Part shown: positions 27,884-36,770 of the stretch, piece after piece
How the letters are laid out: each line of letters starts with the position of its first letter
Position numbering within the stretch: the stretch's first letter is position 1
NCBI RefSeq assembly: GCF_000170755.1
Contig: NZ_ABCK01000024.1
Coordinates: 1-64,000 of the forward strand
Direction of reading: 5' to 3'
Length of the DNA: 64,000 bases
Origin: Lentisphaera araneosa HTCC2155
GTDB taxonomy: Bacteria > Verrucomicrobiota > Lentisphaeria > Lentisphaerales > Lentisphaeraceae
Translations under genes and position numbers: made by a program
Notes under the pieces: generated by a model
Told to the model about the DNA's origin: nothing
The model's database searches: none
The model's input: only the letters and a program-made list of their open reading frames with translations

Positions 27884-30520
27884 ATGCTGAGGATTAAAAA
27901 TTTCCTACAAATTGTTATTTTTACATCTTTACTTTTTAGCTGCGCATCACCTCAAGAGAAAATCACAGAGTTCTTAGAGGAAGGAGATTATTATGGGGCT
28001 TTAAAGTATTTAAATGAAAATAATGCAGCTGGCCAAAAAGTAGTTATGCTTGAACCAAAGTTCATACAAGCTCGAAAGATGTATCAGGAAAGGATTGAAC
28101 AAACTTACATGGCTAAAGCAACTAAAGAGCGTAACAAAGGCAATATAAGGGCTGTTAAAGCAGTTTTAGATGATGGCATTAATTTATGTATCTGGTCATC
28201 CAAGCTTAAATACGAACAAGAGCTTGTTAGCGCGACGATTTCACGAATAGATCTACTATATAAACAGCACGAGACGTTAGGTGATGATATACTCACTATT
28301 TTTGAAGATTTTAGTGAATATTATAATTTATTAAATGACAGTCCAAAAATTAACTTTTATTTGGAAAGTCTAGAGCCTGAGTATATAAAATATTTGAATG
28401 AAAAATTAAAACCTGAAAGTTATCAAGATATTGATAATTGGGCAGGGACGCTAGTGAAGTTTCCAACTTCTTTACGGTATCTAAATAGAGAGTTATTGGT
28501 ATTGTTTGAAGCAATTGCTTTTATAAATAAACCACTAATCCTTTTGAATTCAAAGAAAGATTTTAAGAGTTTAAATACGCAGTTAAGAAACATTCAGAGT
28601 TTTAAACAGTATTTATCAAAAAAGAACCAGAGCCGACTTAAAGTAATTATAGCGACATCAGAAAAGGAATATTCAAAATTTTTTAGTGAAAGATTACCAG
28701 TAATTTTAGATTCAGATGATGTGAGCTTCTTGTTAATAAATTTTTCGGAACAACATTTATCAGACCATTCAATAATAACTAAGCCTTTGATAAAAGCACA
28801 TTTAAATCGCGCGAACAAATTAATCGGTAAAGGACTAGCATCATTTATTTCTGCGGGTCATTCCGCAAGAGCCTTAGAATTATCAAAATCCGACATTGAA
28901 AAAAACGAGTCAAAAGAATTGTTGAACCTATCACTTGGGGGATTGCGTAATACGCAATACCCTGAGATTAAAGTTTACATAGAATTTGATCATGCAACCA
29001 ATGTGGAAAATAGAAACCAATTGTGGTATAATTTGCATAGAATTTTTTGGTCAACTAATGCAGGGAAAAGATTATTTAAGAAAGAAGTAGATTCTATAAA
29101 TGCGGATATTCATTTAGTAGTGAAAGATTATAAAGAAATTATACCTGATTTATCTGACCTTAGCCCTGTCCCTTCTTCGTATTATAGTCATACAGAAACA
29201 ATCCCAAACCCAGCCAAGGCAACACTTAAGTTTCAACTAGAACTCTCAAAAATAAGTTTGGATAGTGCGGAAAACTCATATAGTAATGCTGTTAACTCAT
29301 ATAATTATAACCCAACTAATTATAATCTTCAGAGCGTTAATCTACAAAAAACATTCTACAGCAATGCATTAAATAGCTATAACAATTTGGTCGGACAATA
29401 TAATAGGACATCATCCCATATAAAGAGACCTGTGTATTTGCCATATAATTTTAATCAAGGCACAATTAAGAATGGGTGGTCAATTAATTTATTAACTAAA
29501 GTTAAAGAAGAAACTTTTAGTTTCAAGAAAGAAATGATATACAGTGATTTTGTACGGATAGGTTCAAAAGCCACAGATAAAGACTTATCAAATAGAATCC
29601 TTGATGGGGTTAGTGCGGACATGAGTTTTGAAAAACGTTTTCTTAGTTTGCTTGAGTTGTCTAATAAGTATAAACAAAAGCTTAAAGAATATCTTGATAA
29701 TTTTAAATATAAACAATATGAAAATTTATCTGTAATTGAAAGTGAAATCATTGCGTTATTTATAAATCCTTGGGCTAAAGATCAAGATTTTAAAGACTTA
29801 CTAGATTCAGAATGGTTTATGCAGGCAGTCTCAAGTGTTGAGATAGATGATAAAGGCAATGATTTTAAACAGATAGAATTAACTAGAAGTGATTATGCGT
29901 TAAAATCAAAAGAAGATATTATTGCGTATTATGAAAACGTTGTATGTGGTGTTTATTCGCTCAGTAATGGTCAAAGGTTATCTCGTGGTACAGGAACGAT
30001 AATTTCTTCTGATGGATACGTGTTGACATGTGCACATACTTTCGTAGGGCCGGAAACTGAAGTGGAACTTTTTAAAGGCGCTTCAAAGGGTGTTTATAAG
30101 GCTGAAATAGTTAGCGTTAATGACTTGTATGATATCGCAATTTTGAAAATCAAAGACTTTTCTACGGATAAATGGGCTAATATAGATTTTGATCCTATGA
30201 ATAAGAAAGGTGATCAAGTTTATTGTATAAGTAATCCAGAACTCTATTCAAAAGGGACAAGTCAACTAGCGTACTCAGGGGGGGTCATAAGTAACCCTGG
30301 TCATGTGTTTAATAATATAAAGTATTTAAATATTGATATAAACATTAGTAGCGGTTCTAGTGGTGGGCCAATTATAAATGAAGAGGGAGAAATCGTGGGT
30401 ATTGTAGAAGCAGTAATAAAAGAAGGACTACGAAGTTCTACGTCATCATCAGGGAATAATTGCTTGGCATTACCCTCGTCCGATTTTACATCTTATATCA
30501 ATTTAAAAGGGAAGAAATGA
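27884..30520 (+). CDS. Lipoprotein with C-terminal trypsin-like serine protease domain
   Basis: An 878-residue predicted lipoprotein: a hydrophobic signal and lipobox LLFSC place the lipidated cysteine near residue 22. Residues ~30-680 are helical, with an Asn/Tyr/Ser-rich stretch near 460-510. The last 190 residues form an HtrA/trypsin-like protease: GTGTIISSDGYVLTCAHTF (His), YDIAILK (Asp), and INISSGSSGGP (nucleophile Ser), in the expected order. No PDZ domain follows. It would act on the periplasmic side of a membrane. A trypsin-like domain in a defence-island setting may be an effector, but a stress or envelope role is equally possible. Confidence 0.8.
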   Translation: MLRIKNFLQIVIFTSLLFSCASPQEKITEFLEEGDYYGALKYLNENNAAGQKVVMLEPKFIQARKMYQERIEQTYMAKATKERNKGNIRAVKAVLDDGINLCIWSSKLKYEQELVSATISRIDLLYKQHETLGDDILTIFEDFSEYYNLLNDSPKINFYLESLEPEYIKYLNEKLKPESYQDIDNWAGTLVKFPTSLRYLNRELLVLFEAIAFINKPLILLNSKKDFKSLNTQLRNIQSFKQYLSKKNQSRLKVIIATSEKEYSKFFSERLPVILDSDDVSFLLINFSEQHLSDHSIITKPLIKAHLNRANKLIGKGLASFISAGHSARALELSKSDIEKNESKELLNLSLGGLRNTQYPEIKVYIEFDHATNVENRNQLWYNLHRIFWSTNAGKRLFKKEVDSINADIHLVVKDYKEIIPDLSDLSPVPSSYYSHTETIPNPAKATLKFQLELSKISLDSAENSYSNAVNSYNYNPTNYNLQSVNLQKTFYSNALNSYNNLVGQYNRTSSHIKRPVYLPYNFNQGTIKNGWSINLLTKVKEETFSFKKEMIYSDFVRIGSKATDKDLSNRILDGVSADMSFEKRFLSLLELSNKYKQKLKEYLDNFKYKQYENLSVIESEIIALFINPWAKDQDFKDLLDSEWFMQAVSSVEIDDKGNDFKQIELTRSDYALKSKEDIIAYYENVVCGVYSLSNGQRLSRGTGTIISSDGYVLTCAHTFVGPETEVELFKGASKGVYKAEIVSVNDLYDIAILKIKDFSTDKWANIDFDPMNKKGDQVYCISNPELYSKGTSQLAYSGGVISNPGHVFNNIKYLNIDINISSGSSGGPIINEEGEIVGIVEAVIKEGLRSSTSSSGNNCLALPSSDFTSYINLKGKK

Positions 30521-30610
30521 ACTAAGAATATTTCCCCATTTAAATACTCATTACCACCATCCTATCAGGATATGTAATATATGAGATAAATGCTTTATAA
30601 AGATGAGCTC

Positions 30611-30630
30611 GTCTGAGACGTTTTTAAAAT
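30611..30630 (+). repeat. GTCTGAGACG repeat, copy 3
   Basis: GTCTGAGACG followed by TTTTTAAAAT, 90 bp after the stop of the lipoprotein-protease gene. The next copy is 31 bp further on. Confidence 0.4.
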
Positions 30631-30641
30631 AAAAATAATCT

Positions 30642-30661
30642 GTCTGAGACGCGATAAAAAT
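30642..30661 (+). repeat. GTCTGAGACGCG repeat, copy 4
   Basis: GTCTGAGACGCGATAAAAAT differs from copy 1 at one position (GCGA instead of GCGT). It lies 75 bp before the next gene. Confidence 0.45.
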
Positions 30662-30735
30662 AATAAGTCTAAGTTGTGTTGTTTACCTTGATCGCTTAAG
30701 ATATGTAAAGGTTTTTATTTAAATGGAAGAATACA

Positions 30736-31437
30736 ATGATTTATACCAATTCATACGATCTAATTAAGGAACTCTATAGAAGAGAATTACTAAAAGGAAT
30801 GAGAATAGGTATAAGAGGAGAATTGTCTTTAGACTCAAAAATCACTGATTCGAATTTATTACAGCTATTAAATGAAGTTTGGGTGGCTTGGGCTGGGAGT
30901 TCAGAAGGCGATGAAGTAAATGGCCTTCACCAAGGCTATTATAATTTATATTTAGATCATAAAGGAGACGTTTCTTTAGGGATAACAATTGACGAAGACC
31001 TTAAAGATTTTCATGGAGATATTTTTAACCATGAAAAAATATTAACTCTTATAAAAGAAGGTTTGAAACTGGAATGCATCAATCCTAATGAAGATTTATA
31101 TAGTCAAATGGGCGTAGATTTAGAGTTGAGGTATGACTCTAATCAATTGGATGATAACCTTGAAAATCTAAGCGTTTACAGCGCAGATGATAAGCAATTA
31201 AGTGTAGAACTTAAAGAGAAAGAGCAACATTTGGAAGAGGCTAAGCTTAAGGCGAGGATAATTGATTATCTCGTTGAGACATCCTGTGAGCACTGTGGTT
31301 CATATGATCGTTTGTACATTAATATTGAAGGTGGTGGAACTTGGCAGTATCAAGGCCTAGGTTATGAGGGAAGAGGCAATATAAAAGACTTTATGAAAGC
31401 TTACGAAATCGATTTTGAATGGAAAGGTAATAAATGA
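30736..31437 (+). CDS. Hypothetical protein (233 aa)
   Basis: I do not recognise this protein. It is soluble; the first ~150 residues are mixed, with WVAWAGSSEGDEVNGLHQG, and a helical linker at ~150-175 leads to a C-terminal part with CEHCGSYDRLYINIEGGG (~188-205), whose CxxC pair could bind metal. The stop overlaps the start of the next gene as ATGA (31434-31437), so it is translated together with the lipoprotein gene. Confidence 0.65.
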   Translation: MIYTNSYDLIKELYRRELLKGMRIGIRGELSLDSKITDSNLLQLLNEVWVAWAGSSEGDEVNGLHQGYYNLYLDHKGDVSLGITIDEDLKDFHGDIFNHEKILTLIKEGLKLECINPNEDLYSQMGVDLELRYDSNQLDDNLENLSVYSADDKQLSVELKEKEQHLEEAKLKARIIDYLVETSCEHCGSYDRLYINIEGGGTWQYQGLGYEGRGNIKDFMKAYEIDFEWKGNK

Positions 31438-32297
31438 AATATCAATTCCTTTTATTTAGTATCTGTATTATTCTTCAATCTTGTAGAACTATGGCACCAG
31501 ATGGTACTGTTGATGCGTTACCAAAAAGTGTAGCAGAAGTTGATTTTGATAATTCAAAAACTGACAAAAAAAAAGGCTCGGAGTTTAAGCTGTCAACAGA
31601 TTTCATGGGTAAGGGGTCGTTATCGAGTTGGTGGGCGCTTCGATTTGGTGTTGAAAAGGCAGGTTTGAAAGTAATAACTGATGATTTCAAAAATGGTACA
31701 ATTATCGGTTCTAACGGTAAAACAGTAGCGGGAGTGTATTTTAAGCAAGGTCCCGATTTGAATACGCGTGTCGCTATGATAGTGGATGGTTATAAGTCTA
31801 GAAAAATGTGTGATAATATACTTAAAGAAGCTCGGTCTTTTATGTACCGAAACACTAAAGGTAGAGTTGATTCTGATGTATACAAACCAGCTCCTCGTAT
31901 TACAGATAACCATATTTTTCGCAATAAAGCGATAAGTTATAATAAACTGACACAGTCTTTTGAAATAAAAGGTTCCAGTTCAAATGGCTATGTGGATCTT
32001 AGTGCTAAGTATAAGAAGTATTCAAAGATTCTGGAAGTCACAGGAACTGTTGGTGCAAGTTACATTTCACTTGATTGTAAAAATTCTGAATTTTCAAAGA
32101 CAATTAACATTAATGGTGATTGTGGTAACTTTGGTTATGCAGATCTTCAAATAAAACCGAGGATTCTAAATGATAAGTTCAATCTTAGTGGCAGTGTAGG
32201 TGATTCTCATGTAGATCTATACATAAAGAGCCATGAAAAGAATAGCTGGATTTACAATACTCTTCTTTTTATGCCTCAATTGTTTGGAATTGAGTGA
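31434..32297 (+). CDS. Putative lipoprotein (287 aa)
   Basis: The N-terminus is a lipoprotein signal: a lysine, a hydrophobic core FLLFSICIIL and the lipobox LQSC with cysteine at ~17. Mature residues ~25-55 are polar linker. The C-terminal half (from ~165) contains repeated strands of the form FEIKGSSSNGYVDL, LEVTGTVGASYISLD, ININGDCGNFGYADL and FNLSGSVGDSHVDL, four related ~28-residue units that suggest a small beta-solenoid or beta-barrel-like repeat. The function is unknown. It is translationally coupled to the preceding gene. Confidence 0.7.
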   Translation: MKYQFLLFSICIILQSCRTMAPDGTVDALPKSVAEVDFDNSKTDKKKGSEFKLSTDFMGKGSLSSWWALRFGVEKAGLKVITDDFKNGTIIGSNGKTVAGVYFKQGPDLNTRVAMIVDGYKSRKMCDNILKEARSFMYRNTKGRVDSDVYKPAPRITDNHIFRNKAISYNKLTQSFEIKGSSSNGYVDLSAKYKKYSKILEVTGTVGASYISLDCKNSEFSKTININGDCGNFGYADLQIKPRILNDKFNLSGSVGDSHVDLYIKSHEKNSWIYNTLLFMPQLFGIE

Positions 32298-32303
32298 TCA
32301 TCT

Positions 32304-32530
32304 TTGAAACCAGAAATAAACAGATTATTTAAGAGTGTAGAGAAGCTTTATCAAAAGGGTCTATAAGTGAAAAATTTAATCTAACTCACTACCAAGACCT
32401 AGCCAATCATTTAGTTACTTGGAACCTAGAGTTACTCGGAGGAACGTGGCAGTTAGAAGCCATGGAAGATTTCTATTGTGATGAAGTTTTTATGACTTGG
32501 ATACAGGGTCATAGACATAATATGTCCTAG
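32304..32530 (+). pseudogene. Frameshifted remnant of a small gene
   Basis: Two adjoining frames read as one protein: from TTG 32304 LKPEINRLFKSVEKLYQKG, then after a one-base shift near 32360 ISEKFNLTHYQDLANHLVTW onward to HRHNMS and TAG at 32528-32530. The second part is protein-like (NLELLGGTWQLEAMEDFY) but has no start of its own. I infer a decayed gene; a sequencing indel is possible. Confidence 0.45.
32513..32528 (+). repeat. TGTCCT hairpin, copy 2
   Basis: AGACATAATATGTCCT, where GACATA and TATGTC form an inverted repeat around one A. It overlaps the end of the frameshifted remnant and lies just before the module containing the Druantia-like operon. Confidence 0.4.
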
Positions 32531-32596
32531 TGTATTGTGCTTGATATAGAGATGACAAATAAATAAGGCATCCGAGAAGTAAAGAAAGGAGAAGAA

Positions 32597-32977
32597 ATGG
32601 AAGATCAACAAATCAAAAAAGCTTTAAAGGTTATCCGTAAGTATAGCAAAGCAATTAAGAAAAAGCCAGCATTTGAATTAGCACAAGAATGGAAGCTTCC
32701 ATATGATAAGCACACTATAAAAGACTCAATTAAACTGATTATTAAATGTAGAAAGGTTCCTGAGATGGATGATTTTTTGAAGTCGGGGTATATCATGCTT
32801 TCTGAGTGGCAAGATATTTTTACACCCATTGGCTTTGGTGATTCAAATACAGTAAGAGCAGCTATGTCAATAATTGAAAAAGGTATGCAATCTAGAGTCA
32901 ATAGCGAAAGAGAAAAGTTATATCAAGAGATTACTGATTTCGTAAATGAAGTTAATAAAGGCTGTCGGGAGAAATGA
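32597..32977 (+). CDS. Hypothetical protein (126 aa)
   Basis: I do not recognise this small soluble, mostly helical, lysine-rich protein. ATG 32597 follows GAAAGGAGAAG, a strong ribosome site. The beginning (QQIKKALKVIRKYSKAIKKKP) is basic and could bind nucleic acid; the end is a charged helix. It lies 223 bp before the Druantia-like operon on the same strand. It occupies roughly the place where type I Druantia would carry druA but is far too short and shows no DUF4338-like features. Confidence 0.6.
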   Translation: MEDQQIKKALKVIRKYSKAIKKKPAFELAQEWKLPYDKHTIKDSIKLIIKCRKVPEMDDFLKSGYIMLSEWQDIFTPIGFGDSNTVRAAMSIIEKGMQSRVNSEREKLYQEITDFVNEVNKGCREK

Positions 32978-33056
32978 TGAATGTGCCTGCCGTGGAGAAA
33001 GCTAACGTTAAGAACAACAGTTTAAATGAGAAATGATGGATCATTAAAGTTGTTTA

Positions 33057-33062
33057 TATAAT
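33057..33062 (+). promoter_or_regulatory. Possible -10 box before the Druantia-like operon
   Basis: TATAAT in an AT-rich stretch about 140 bp before the first gene of the operon. No good -35 hexamer is seen at 16-18 bp, so the call is weak. Confidence 0.22.
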
Positions 33063-33200
33063 AATTACTTATGTTTACATGAGACAAAAAATATCCTTTG
33101 TTAAAGGCTATGCTTAATCTGTTTGAAAACAATCTATTTTTTATATGTGGAGTAGCTAATAGAGTAGGGGAGATTAGAGTTATTAAGGTTTAAATATGAT

Positions 33201-34742
33201 ATGAAATATGCTTTAGACAGAAGAGGGCAGGAAATTAGTGCGGACGATGGAGTTGACGGTACTAATTATACTTGCCCTGTGTGTTCAGAACGAACCGCCT
33301 TTCAAACGAACAAGTTTGGGACTCACTACTTTAAACATTGGCCAGGTAGTAACAGCGAAGACTGTGAAAATTATCGCGGAGGTCAAGTTTATTATAGTGA
33401 CCGTAGTAAGGAAGTGAATAGGTGGTTAGGACTGGATAAACTGCTTGAAGACATACCTGAAGATTTATTAATTGATAATGGATCTATAGATGAAACGGAT
33501 GAGTTCCTTAGTTGGTTGGACGCGGTTTTTCCTGGGAAAGATGTAGTTGATTTTGCCTGGGAGATGAAGATCGAAGAATTTATTTCACAATGTTTAACTA
33601 CGAATCAACCTGATCCTGAATTAAATGTATTGAATCATACCGACCTAAGCTTTACTGAGAAATCAAAGTTACTGTGGAGGCTAGCGCATTATCTTGGGAT
33701 CGTACATCACTATCATTTAAAGGGAGTGGAAGTCCCAGATAAACATCGATTAGTTGCCGAGAAGTTTAAAACGAGTGCAGTCCTTATTAAGAAAGCGTAT
33801 ACTTCTAAGAAATATGATCAGCTCATTTTTGAAATTAAGGAAGAACCATTGCGTTTGGAATGTGCCGCTGATATCTCAGGTGAAATACAAAAAATATGTT
33901 TTCCTGAGCTAATGCAGACTGGGTGCGGCAATATAGACCCAGTTATAAAAAATAGAATAATTAATGAGGGTATCCTTCTTTGTAAGTTAGAAGATGAATC
34001 TACTTACATAAGTAGAAGGCATGTAGAAATTGGAGATGAAGTCCTACTATTAGGTAATGATTCAGGAAGACTTGAAAATTATATCAAAAATATTCTTAGA
34101 GAAGAACTTAGTTGTTTAAACATAGACGGAATTAGTCCAGGGTGGAAGATCTATCAATTTCAGGTTCCTGAAAGATATAATGAGTTGATGCCTAGTTGGA
34201 TTCGTTATAAAACGCTTTGTCTTGAAGGAGGATTAAAAATAGCGGGTTCGAAGTATTTAAAAGGGGCCGTGCCAAACATTTTATTAAGAACAAAAATAAC
34301 TGATCTTAATAAATTCACACTAAAATGTGATGGAGATCAAATTGATTTCGTGAGTCAAGAATTGGAATCAGGACTAATTCGAATTCAAAGTAAACTAGAG
34401 TGGAATGAAGGGCAATATTTAGGCTGTTTTAGTGTCGATAAAAAAGAAATCAAGTTTGAAGTCGTTAACCCTCCGATGGTCTCAATAGCTTATGACGAAC
34501 AAAGTAAGGGAGGCTGGGGATTTACAAAAAATATGTGGCCAGAACTTAGACGTCAGTCAATAGATACTGACGTAGTTCATTTGCGTGGTCCCATTCAAAT
34601 GGGTGAATTTACAAAAGGTTCATCAAATACTAGCCGTGAACAATGGTTTAAGTTGATTAGAAATAAGAAAGAAAGCAGTAAGATATCGAACCCACGCTTA
34701 CGGTTAGTTACGAACAGAAAAGTTTTTAAGGAGAAGAGTTAG
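33201..34742 (+). CDS. CoiA-like zinc-finger protein, DruB-like by position
   Basis: A 513-residue protein that begins with a CoiA-like metal site: YTCPVCSERTAFQ (~22-34) and THYFKHWPGS (~39-48), i.e. CxxC with HxxxH. CoiA-family N-termini are linked to nuclease-like competence proteins, but I see no PD-(D/E)XK core after it. The remainder is unassigned. It is the first of four same-strand genes spaced 3 bp or overlapping that end in a DUF1998 helicase. The sizes and order (513, 674, 315, 1813) match what I recall of DruB-DruC-DruD-DruE in type I Druantia. That match is inference from layout. Confidence 0.65.
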   Translation: MKYALDRRGQEISADDGVDGTNYTCPVCSERTAFQTNKFGTHYFKHWPGSNSEDCENYRGGQVYYSDRSKEVNRWLGLDKLLEDIPEDLLIDNGSIDETDEFLSWLDAVFPGKDVVDFAWEMKIEEFISQCLTTNQPDPELNVLNHTDLSFTEKSKLLWRLAHYLGIVHHYHLKGVEVPDKHRLVAEKFKTSAVLIKKAYTSKKYDQLIFEIKEEPLRLECAADISGEIQKICFPELMQTGCGNIDPVIKNRIINEGILLCKLEDESTYISRRHVEIGDEVLLLGNDSGRLENYIKNILREELSCLNIDGISPGWKIYQFQVPERYNELMPSWIRYKTLCLEGGLKIAGSKYLKGAVPNILLRTKITDLNKFTLKCDGDQIDFVSQELESGLIRIQSKLEWNEGQYLGCFSVDKKEIKFEVVNPPMVSIAYDEQSKGGWGFTKNMWPELRRQSIDTDVVHLRGPIQMGEFTKGSSNTSREQWFKLIRNKKESSKISNPRLRLVTNRKVFKEKS

Positions 34743-34745
34743 TCT

Positions 34746-36770
34746 ATGGAGTACTATTTAGGGAAGTTAGAGATAAAAAGCTATAAAAATAATCAAGGAT
34801 ATATCACGGTTATTAATAGCTTAAAGCTGATTGATGGTGTTTGGACAATTAATCAATTTGGGGATTTAAGCAAGTTTGGTTATCGCAAACGAGTATTCGT
34901 CCTAAATCACAAAGATCTCACTTTAGAGGATCAATGTTATGTACGTTTTACTTGTGAAGCAAACCCAACTTATGATGGTGATCCCCAGTTGGATGAATAT
35001 ATGGTGAAACCCGATGATCATAATTACAATCACACACTTGAGCGTCAACCTTTATTAAGGTTAATCTCCGAATCTGATTTAGATGGTCACTGGCTGAGTA
35101 AAGCTAAGTTCACAAAAGATTTGAATACTACTTCACAAAAAGTACTCTTAAAGTTAAAAATTGACCATAAAGATTGTGTTGTTGAAGGATTGACACTTAA
35201 AAATGAGTCAGGTGAAGTTCGCTTGTGTCCACCCAGTAATAAAAGCGTTGTCAACTGTTGGAAAATGTCAGATATAGATCAAAGTCTGATTCTGAATATG
35301 GGGTATGCCAGTTATTTATTAGCTGAGCCAGATCATGGTCTGATTCACAAAGAAATTGATGTTCAAACCGAAGCACAGTTAAGTAATTGGTTTAAAAAGC
35401 AACTAAAAGAACTAACGGTATTTAACTCTTTAAATGCTAAAGAACAGACTGAATTTTCGAAGATTTTGAAAACTCTTATAAAAGACAAAGAGTTTCGTGG
35501 CAATAAGCGTAATGTAGAACAGCAAAGATGGTCAAGAGTCGTTGAGGATTTAAAAGTTTATCAGTTCTCTATTAATGAAATAAAATCACTTGTGAAGTTG
35601 CCGCAATGGCAAAAAGCTTTTTCTAGTTCGATAGAAGCCAATGTGAGTTCTTTTAAGGAAGAGATTCATAGTCAACTTAAGGGGCTTGAAGATGAATTAG
35701 TAAATAAACAAGAGGAATATAAAGAGTTCGAAAAATCATTTGATTCTAGTAAGAAAAATCGTGAAGCCGATCTTGATAAAGCAATACATTCAAAGAAGTT
35801 GATTTTTGAAAAAGAAGAAAAGGCTCGCTTAAAACAGATTTCAGTTCTTGAGAAAGATCTGAAAGAACTTGAAGACGATTTGCTGAAACGAGAGACTCAA
35901 TTAGTCACTTATCAAAAAAGATTTGATAGCGCAAGTGAGCGATTTAAATCCACTCGCCAAGAATTAGTCGAGGATTTATCTCTTTTTCAAAATGTTCTTG
36001 GTTTCGAAGCTCATAAGGCAAGAGTAAATGAATTTAATGACGATACAGAAATTGTTCAATTACCATTATTAGAGGTCGAAGATACTAAGCATGAAGTGAT
36101 GGTTGATCGTCTCAAAGAAGAGTTTTCAATTTGGCTTCCTAATACCCCAAAAGGATACAGTAAGTTACTCTATTTGGCAATTGGAGGAAGCAAGGCGATA
36201 ATTGTACCAGATGAAACGTACTCGTGTGCATTTCAGGCAGGACAAGGAGAGCGTTGTCGTTTGAGCTTCATAGTGGTGGATCCATCATGGACGCGGTTTA
36301 AAGAAGCGTGGGAAGAAATGTCGATTGTTTGGAGCCATGCCTTAAATAATCCTACATATCAATTTTTACTCCATATACAAGATTTTGATATGGCACTCGC
36401 CGAAGTTTGGGCACGTCCACTATTAAATATATTGGCAGGTTTTTCTCAGAAATTACAGGTCGGTCCCGACTGTTTTTCTTGGCCGGATAATTTAAAATTA
36501 ATTATATCTCCTTCAATTGATAAGGAAAATAGTTTTGGGCTGAGTCCAGAAGTTTGTGCTCATTTTACGGCAATAAATCCTAATGCTGAAGGTGAAGAGA
36601 TAGGGGATTGGCCGAACGCAAAGCTGAGTAAATCTTTTAGTGAAGCTAGGTTTCGGTTAAATGAATTTGCATTGGAAATGGGAGAAGATGTTGAGCGTAC
36701 AGAGAACTACGTCCAAAAATTGAAATACATATATCCCATGAGTTTTGTAAATGACCTGCGTGATGAGTGA
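34746..36770 (+). CDS. Coiled-coil protein, DruC-like by position
   Basis: A 674-residue protein with a long coiled coil at ~297-420 (repeated E/K/L heptads such as KQISVLEKDLKELEDDL) dividing an N-terminal part from a C-terminal part of ~250 residues with many tryptophans. No Walker or nuclease motif is visible. It starts 3 bp after the CoiA-like gene stop and overlaps the next gene. It probably acts as a structural or DNA-gripping partner of the helicase; this is inference from the operon. Confidence 0.65.
   Translation: MEYYLGKLEIKSYKNNQGYITVINSLKLIDGVWTINQFGDLSKFGYRKRVFVLNHKDLTLEDQCYVRFTCEANPTYDGDPQLDEYMVKPDDHNYNHTLERQPLLRLISESDLDGHWLSKAKFTKDLNTTSQKVLLKLKIDHKDCVVEGLTLKNESGEVRLCPPSNKSVVNCWKMSDIDQSLILNMGYASYLLAEPDHGLIHKEIDVQTEAQLSNWFKKQLKELTVFNSLNAKEQTEFSKILKTLIKDKEFRGNKRNVEQQRWSRVVEDLKVYQFSINEIKSLVKLPQWQKAFSSSIEANVSSFKEEIHSQLKGLEDELVNKQEEYKEFEKSFDSSKKNREADLDKAIHSKKLIFEKEEKARLKQISVLEKDLKELEDDLLKRETQLVTYQKRFDSASERFKSTRQELVEDLSLFQNVLGFEAHKARVNEFNDDTEIVQLPLLEVEDTKHEVMVDRLKEEFSIWLPNTPKGYSKLLYLAIGGSKAIIVPDETYSCAFQAGQGERCRLSFIVVDPSWTRFKEAWEEMSIVWSHALNNPTYQFLLHIQDFDMALAEVWARPLLNILAGFSQKLQVGPDCFSWPDNLKLIISPSIDKENSFGLSPEVCAHFTAINPNAEGEEIGDWPNAKLSKSFSEARFRLNEFALEMGEDVERTENYVQKLKYIYPMSFVNDLRDE

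Noticed and set aside
26578-30661. CRISPR-like array from the GTCTGAGACG repeats
   Set aside because: Only four short copies at irregular distances (31 bp to 3.5 kb), with genes between them and no cas genes.
32978-33043. 19-codon frame overlapping the stop of the 126-residue gene
   Set aside because: Too short, no domain and no independent ribosome site; most likely chance.
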